38,057 nt of DNA, taken from NCBI GenBank assembly GCA_004356105.1, contig SMYC01000063.1:1-38057 (forward strand). The letters run 5' to 3'. Position 1 is the first letter of the stretch. Every line of letters starts with the position of its first letter. The position numbers and the translations under genes were made by a program. Source of the DNA: Acidobacteriota bacterium (GTDB taxonomy: Bacteria; Acidobacteriota; Vicinamibacteria; Marinacidobacterales; SMYC01). This document shows, piece after piece, positions 33,516 through 38,057 of this stretch. The notes beneath the pieces are model-generated. The model made no database searches, was not told the DNA's origin, and saw nothing but the letters and a program-made list of their open reading frames with translations.

Positions 33516-33641
33516 GGATCACCTCGCTCGCCGTCCGGCTCCCTGGCGGGATCCGAGTGAAATGAGATTCAGCCAGGTCGGCACGCGGACGTCAAGATCG
33601 TGATCCCATATCGAGGACGGGCCGTGCCCTGTCTCGTATTT

Positions 33642-34046
33642 CTACTTCACCGTCGAGGCGCCGGCGTCGGCCACCGTGTGGTCGTTCTCCACGGTGCTTC
33701 CGGAGACCCCGATGGCGCCGACCACGTCTCCCTCGGCGTTCTTCAGCGGAATGCCGCCCGGGAAAGTGATCAGGCCGGCGTTGGAGTGCTCGATGTTGTA
33801 GAGCGATCCGCCGGGCTGTGAGAGCTTTCCGATCTCGCCAGTCGGCATGTCGAAGAATCGGGCGGTCCGAGCCTTCTTGACGGCGATGTCGATCGAGCCC
33901 AGCCAGGCCCCATCCTCTCGCGCGAAGGCCGTCAGGTTGGCCCCCGCGTCGACGATCGCGATGTTCATCTTCGTGCCCAGTTCCTTGCTGCGCCCAAGCG
34001 CCGCGTTCACCGCCCCCTGAGCCTGTTCCAACGTCAGAAAACCCAT
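33642..34046 (-). CDS. GlcG/HbpS-like heme-binding-fold protein
   Basis: 134 residues from the ATG at 34046, which follows AAGGAGATAAC. The whole protein is a GlcG/HbpS domain: [75 protein letters not shown] and [11 protein letters not shown]. The fold binds heme or small aromatic or diol-type ligands in different members; GlcG-type proteins often sit beside dehydrogenases. Here it follows the formaldehyde-dehydrogenase gene by 22 bases on the same strand, probably in one operon. No signal peptide, so cytoplasmic. Confidence 0.88.
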   Translation of the reverse strand: MGFLTLEQAQGAVNAALGRSKELGTKMNIAIVDAGANLTAFAREDGAWLGSIDIAVKKARTARFFDMPTGEIGKLSQPGGSLYNIEHSNAGLITFPGGIPLKNAEGDVVGAIGVSGSTVENDHTVADAGASTVK

Positions 34047-34068
34047 GTTATCTCCTTTCAAAATTCTG

Positions 34069-35266
34069 TTAGTGCACCGACCTGTGCGGATCGATGACGA
34101 ATTTCTTGGCCGCTCCCTTGTCGAAGTCCTTGTAGCCCTGCGGCGCTTCGTCCAGGCCGATCATCGTAACGTTGACCGCCTTGGCGATCTGGACCTTGTC
34201 GAACAGGATCGCCTGCATCAGCGCCCGGTTGTAGCTCATCACCGGGCATTGGCCGGTGATGAAGCGGCAACTCTTGGCCCAGCCCAGCCCGATACGGATC
34301 GACAGGTTGCCCAGCTTGGCCGCCTCATTGACCGCCCCGGGATCCTCGGTGACGTAGAGACCCGGAATGCCGATGTCGCCGCCGGCGCGGACGACCTGCA
34401 TCATACTGTTGAGCACCTGGGCGGGAACCTCCTGACTGGCCTCAGCACCGCTGCCGCGCGCCTCGAAACCAACACAGTCCACCGCCGAGTCGACCTCCGG
34501 GACACCGAGGATCTGGTCGATCTGATCCGCCACGCTGGCCTCCATGCTCACGTCCACCGTCTCGCAGCCGAAGCTCCGCGCCTGCTCCAGCCGCTCCGGA
34601 ATCAAGTCGCCCACGATCACGACGGCCGCGCCGAGCAACTGGCTGGCAGCGGCGCTGGCCAGACCCACCGGGCCGGCGCCGGCGATGTACACGGTGCTGC
34701 CGGGACCCACGCCCGCGGTATAGGCCCCGTGGAAGCCGGTCGGGAAGATATCCGAGAGCATGGCCAGGTCCTTGATCTTGGCGAGAGCCTGGTCTTTGTC
34801 GCGGAACTTCAGCAAGTTAGTTGAAGTCGGCGTAGGGGACCATCACGTACTCGGCCTGCCCGCCGACCCATCCGCCCATGTCCACATAGCCATAGGCGGC
34901 GCCCGGTCGGGCCGGGTTGACGCTGAGGCAGATCCCGGTCTTGCCTTCCTTACAGTTGCGGCAGCGCCCGCAGGCGATGTTGAAGGGGACGCTGACCAGG
35001 TCGCCCTTCTTGATGAACTCAACGTCGCGACCCACCTCGATCACTTCCCCGGTGATCTCGTGGCCCAAGATCAGTCCAGGCGGCGCCGTGGTGCGGCCGC
35101 GGACCATGTGCTGATCCGACCCGCAGATGTTGGTGCAAACGACCTGCAGGATCACGCCGTGCTCACACTTGCGTTTCTGCTCCGTCAGTTCGAGCTTGGG
35201 GAAGTCGATGCTCTGAACCTCAACCTCACCCGGACCCAGATACGCAACACCTCGATTGGTCGCCAT
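34069..35266 (-). pseudogene. glutathione-independent formaldehyde dehydrogenase (FdhA-like), broken by 4-bp duplication
   Basis: Two frames give a full Zn-dependent medium-chain dehydrogenase of about 399 residues. From the ATG at 35266 (GGGAGG upstream): NRGVAYLGPGEVEVQSIDFP, CTNICGSDQHMVRGR (catalytic Zn Cys), LILGHEITGEVIEVG and CGRCRNCKEGKTGIC (structural Zn), ending at a stop after YADFN. The next frame (from 34815) continues LLKFRDKDQALAKI, AGAGPVGLASAAASQL (NAD site) and [20 protein letters not shown]. The break is a tandem duplication of AACT (plus-strand AGTTAGTT, 34815-34822) that creates TAA. This family oxidises formaldehyde to formate with NAD. The rest is intact, so the loss is recent or the base call is wrong. 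Confidence 0.88.
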
Positions 35267-35451
35267 CGTTCCTCCCAGCCGAAAAAGCGTTAGACAGCCC
35301 TGCCGGCCGCAGAGTCTGGCACGCACGGCGAGGGGTCGTCAAGAAATCAAAGCTTCTCGTAAAGCACCGCTCCCGAGAGCGGCACCCACGCAAGACGCAC
35401 GGTACGCGCGCATCATGATCATCATCGTCGTCGCCGTCGTCGTCGTCATCA
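35267..35451. repeat. intergenic region with CAT/CGT trinucleotide run
   Basis: Between the dehydrogenase and the amidohydrolase the plus strand has CATCATGATCATCATCGTCG, then TCGCCGTCGTCGTCGTCATC, then ATCA (35411-35454), a mixed CAT/CGT microsatellite that begins directly at the amidohydrolase stop codon. A shorter relative of it lies beside the amidohydrolase-tail remnant at 23851-23863. The remaining 140 bases show nothing recognised. Confidence 0.6.
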
Positions 35452-37026
35452 TCAGTGGAACAGGGTCTCGATCGGATTCGTCCAGTTCTTCTTCGACTCG
35501 GCGACCATCGCGATGACGTCTTCCATCAGGGCTTCGTTGTCGTAGACGACCCCACCCTTGATGGTCCATCGCACGCCGCCGCGCCGCACCATCTCGCCAT
35601 CCTCCATCGTAAGCGCTCCGAAGGTGTAGAGGAAGCGAAGGCTCTCGAGAGGGTTCGCGTCGACGATGGCGAGGTCGGCCATGTAACCCGTCTGCACGAG
35701 GCCGAGCTCGGGCTTTTTCAAAATGAGGGCGCTCGTGCGTGTGGCCGCACGCAGAACCTCGAGCGGGTGGAGTCCAGCCTCCCGCATGAGCTGCAGCTCT
35801 CGTACATTGGCGATGCCGCTCGTGTTCCAAGTAAAAGGATCGTCCACGGCGTAGCCGAGCTGACCGCCTCTTTTGTGGAACTCGCGGATCAGGTCTTGCC
35901 ATTTGCGGTAGAGGTCAGCCCAGCTCGCTTCGTCGTCCGAAGTCCAGTCCCAGTGCTCGGCGGCGTGATTGGCGGGACTGGGATAGAACCAGTCGATGAG
36001 GACCGCGTGTGTGTAGCGGTCGTGCCACGGCAAACCCATGGCCCGATTGATGTCGCGGTTGGCTTCATAGGCGCTCATCGTCGGGAGCATGGCGACGCCC
36101 GACGCCACGAGGCGGTCGACGACGTCTCCCAGGAGGACGCCTTTAGGCGCATGCTGCCAGATCGCACCGGCGCTTCGAAAACGATGGGCTTCGTCGTTGT
36201 AGTTGTAGGCGGCATCGAACGGCTGCACGCCGCCCCCAAGAGCGGACTCGGCGTAGCCGTAGTGGTGCTCGATCATCGTGACCCCGAGCTCCGCAGCCCG
36301 GACCGCGTTGACGACGGCGATGTCGGAAGGAGGAAGGTGAACCGTCGTGATGCCACCGGCGGCCGTAACGGCTTCACAGACGGCGCCGAAAAGCTCTGCA
36401 TTCCAGGCAAGGCTTCCGACGCGGATGACATAGGCGCCCTCGGACATAAGCTCGGCGGCGAGCTCCGTAGCCTTTGCGGGATCGTGCCACATCTCGATCT
36501 CGTCGAGCGGTGGTGCATGGCCGGGGTCGCGGGAGCGGCTCGGGCCCCAGTCCCGTATCGGGAACATCCGGGGTGCCTTGATCTCATTTAGTTCCGAGCG
36601 TCGCGCTTCCGCAAGCGCTTCGCGAAAACCCCGTCCCGCACCGTTGACCATCGTCGTGACGCCGTGAGCGAGCTTCATGTTGTAGACGTATTGGAGCGGC
36701 AGGGGCTCGGTACGGATGTGAGTATGCAGGTCGATGAGGCCTGGCATGACATACATGCCGTTCGCGTCGATGATGCGATCGCCTTCGGGCTGCGGCTGGC
36801 CTGCGGGACGCCCGGTGACGCCGTTCATCGAGATGATCTGGACGATGGTGTCGTTCTCGATGAGGATGTCGGCCGGTCCGTATGGGGGCCCGCCGTGACC
36901 GGGGATGATCATCGCGTCGCGAATAACGAGCCGTGAGTAAGGTCCCCCCGATTGGGCCACGGCGGTGAGCGGCACAAGCGTGGCGACGGCTGTCAACCAC
37001 AGGGTGGCGAGAGTATGTTGTTTCAT
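35452..37026 (-). CDS. exported amidohydrolase, paralog 3
   Basis: 524 residues; the ATG overlaps the stop of the upstream M1 peptidase gene (ATGA), so the two are coupled. Signal peptide WLTAVATLVPLTAVAQS. Landmarks: LVIRDAMIIPGHGGPPYGPA, GLIDLHTHIRTE (His pair), TTVHLPPSD and TMIEHHYGYAE (His ligands), GYAVDDPFTW (Asp region), GYMADLAIVDANPLESLRFL and WTIKGGVVYDNEAL. It carries the family insertion (YNYNDEAHRFRSAG; WDWTSDDEASW). Unlike paralogs 1 and 2, the position of the metal-bridging Lys (GIK/GLK) reads Arg in YVIRVGSL, so metal binding or substrate may differ. Likely periplasmic. Confidence 0.87.
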   Translation of the reverse strand: MKQHTLATLWLTAVATLVPLTAVAQSGGPYSRLVIRDAMIIPGHGGPPYGPADILIENDTIVQIISMNGVTGRPAGQPQPEGDRIIDANGMYVMPGLIDLHTHIRTEPLPLQYVYNMKLAHGVTTMVNGAGRGFREALAEARRSELNEIKAPRMFPIRDWGPSRSRDPGHAPPLDEIEMWHDPAKATELAAELMSEGAYVIRVGSLAWNAELFGAVCEAVTAAGGITTVHLPPSDIAVVNAVRAAELGVTMIEHHYGYAESALGGGVQPFDAAYNYNDEAHRFRSAGAIWQHAPKGVLLGDVVDRLVASGVAMLPTMSAYEANRDINRAMGLPWHDRYTHAVLIDWFYPSPANHAAEHWDWTSDDEASWADLYRKWQDLIREFHKRGGQLGYAVDDPFTWNTSGIANVRELQLMREAGLHPLEVLRAATRTSALILKKPELGLVQTGYMADLAIVDANPLESLRFLYTFGALTMEDGEMVRRGGVRWTIKGGVVYDNEALMEDVIAMVAESKKNWTNPIETLFH

Positions 37027-38057
37027 TCGTTGCTCCTGTCGTCCAGTTCAGAGAGCTCACTGAGCGCCCAGCGCGCCGCCCGCCCGACGACGTCCCGAGG
37101 AGAATCGATTCCCGAGGCCTCTTCGAGAAGTGTCTTCGAGGACGGATCGGCAATCGCCCCGAGGGCTCTCAGTGCCTCCGCCTGCGCGACATAGCTGTCG
37201 TCGCGTCGAAAACGCTCCTCGATGAACGGAACGAGCTCGGTATTCTTCGTTTCACCCAGCCCGCGGAAAGCTTCGGCGCGCACTTTGCTGTTCTCGTCGA
37301 GCGCGGCTTCTCTCAGAAGCTCCACTGAAGCTTTTTCGCCGAGGGCTTCAATGGCCGCACGTCGCACGCTCCAAAAACGATCGCGCCGCGCCGTCTCCGC
37401 GACCGCCGGATGGTCGCCGAGCTCGGACGCGGCCCACATTCTGCCGATGACGTCGTCGTTCTCGAGCTGATAGACGAGCTCCTCCGTCGACTTCTCGAAG
37501 GTCCACTCCTTCAGAAGGTAGTTGCCCTCATCGAAGCGCACCAATAGAGGTTTCTCTGCCACATCGAGCTCCAGAGTCGCGTTTGCGCTCTCGAGCCAGA
37601 ATGTTTCCGAGTAACGGCGTGACGGCGTGTGGACGCCGATTTGGACCGGAGTTCGGTAAACGTCGCCGGTTTGGCGAACACGCACCGAAAGTCTTCCCGC
37701 CGGCTTAGACCACTGATAGGACACGTCGAGCACCGGATGCCCCGCTCGATAAATCCACTGCTCGAAGAACCATTCGATGTTCTCCCCGGTAGCCTCTTTG
37801 ATGGCGTCGATGAGGTCGTGGGTATCCACCGGCTGGAATGCGTGCTTTGTGAGAAAGTGCGTCATCGCGGAGCGAAACGGCGCGTCCCCGAGAATCCGCC
37901 GCAGCATGTTGAGTATGGTGGCGCCCTTCTGGTAAGTGTGTCGGTCGAAGTTCTCGTTCGGATATGTCCACCGTTTGAAGACGACGGGTCGCATGTAGCG
38001 CTCGTGCGCCTCGCGAAGGTAGGCATTCTTTTTGCCCAGCAGGTTCACGGCCGCCTC
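37023..38057 (-). CDS. M1-family aminopeptidase, C-terminal part with HEAT repeats (partial)
   Basis: The frame runs in from the right edge; about 344 residues are present. The first ~120 match the end of the M1 catalytic region and the following domain: NFDRHTYQKGATILNMLRRI then LGDAPFRSAMTHFLTKHAFQ, DLIDAIKEATGENIEWFFEQ and WIYRAGHPVLDVSYQW. A beta domain (about 125-190) follows, then HEAT-like helical pairs (IGRMWAASELG, FWSVRRAAIEALGEKASV, SKVRAEAFRGLGETKN). The HExxH zinc site lies beyond the window. Such enzymes remove N-terminal residues and are usually exported or membrane associated. Its stop overlaps the start of the amidohydrolase, so the two form an operon. Confidence 0.9.
   Translation of the reverse strand, partial: EAAVNLLGKKNAYLREAHERYMRPVVFKRWTYPNENFDRHTYQKGATILNMLRRILGDAPFRSAMTHFLTKHAFQPVDTHDLIDAIKEATGENIEWFFEQWIYRAGHPVLDVSYQWSKPAGRLSVRVRQTGDVYRTPVQIGVHTPSRRYSETFWLESANATLELDVAEKPLLVRFDEGNYLLKEWTFEKSTEELVYQLENDDVIGRMWAASELGDHPAVAETARRDRFWSVRRAAIEALGEKASVELLREAALDENSKVRAEAFRGLGETKNTELVPFIEERFRRDDSYVAQAEALRALGAIADPSSKTLLEEASGIDSPRDVVGRAARWALSELSELDDRSNE

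Noticed and set aside
35455..36591. A 378-codon open frame on the plus strand
   Set aside because: Antisense to amidohydrolase paralog 3, which has a signal peptide, family motifs and coupling to its upstream gene; the antisense product has none.

Overview
This is a GC-rich, densely coded bacterial chromosome segment. Almost every intact gene encodes an exported protein (Sec, lipoprotein or Tat signals), and there is a GWxTD-domain protein, DUF481 and DUF885 proteins and several periplasmic M38-type amidohydrolases. This mix points to an Acidobacteriota-like or related Gram-negative, soil- or marine-type lineage; that is inference from family content, not from a marker gene. No rRNA, tRNA, CRISPR array, transposase or integrase was recognised.

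Layout. 1-2630: end of a HigB-like toxin, its HigA antitoxin, a ribbon-helix-helix protein, a PilZ protein and much non-coding or decayed DNA. 2634-6476: two small secreted proteins, an MltF-like lytic transglycosylase and a DUF481 barrel, with a frameshifted PAP2-phosphatase remnant between the last two. 6790-9543 is a gene graveyard: a frameshifted unknown gene, the abutting ends of two operon genes, one small intact secreted protein, a shattered efflux adaptor, and an open reading frame that fuses the N-terminal half of an RND efflux adaptor to the C-terminal end of an outer-membrane efflux channel. 9559-11020: a K+-channel-like protein and a DUF4136-like lipoprotein. 11104-11460: a pentameric ligand-gated ion channel lacking its receptor domain. 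11887-14396: a frameshifted arylsulfatase with lower GC, apparently joined to the signal peptide of another gene.

14612-31769 is a block of exported proteolysis genes: DUF885 peptidase, prolyl oligopeptidase, amidohydrolase, GWxTD/TPR protein, two Tat-exported M24 proteins (one missing most metal ligands), an S9-peptidase tail minigene, an S10 carboxypeptidase, another amidohydrolase and an NHL-repeat lipoprotein. 32022-38057 adds two more amidohydrolases, a GlcG/HbpS-like protein, a formaldehyde-dehydrogenase gene broken by a 4-bp duplication, and the end of an M1 aminopeptidase with HEAT repeats. Together the intact enzymes would break proline-rich and other peptides, and probably cyclic or amide derivatives, in the periplasm or at the cell surface. 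The substrate is not known.

The most unusual structure is a cluster of palindromes upstream of the secreted-protein gene at 24088. It recurs in degenerate or partial form at 28299-28400 and nearly identically at 28485-28709, where it carries a truncated, frameshifted copy of the same gene's 5' end. These direct repeats bracket about 4.5 kb holding the S9 tail, an M24 peptidase and the S10 carboxypeptidase. With the many in-frame fusions, microhomology deletions and small duplications, the window records active genome rearrangement.
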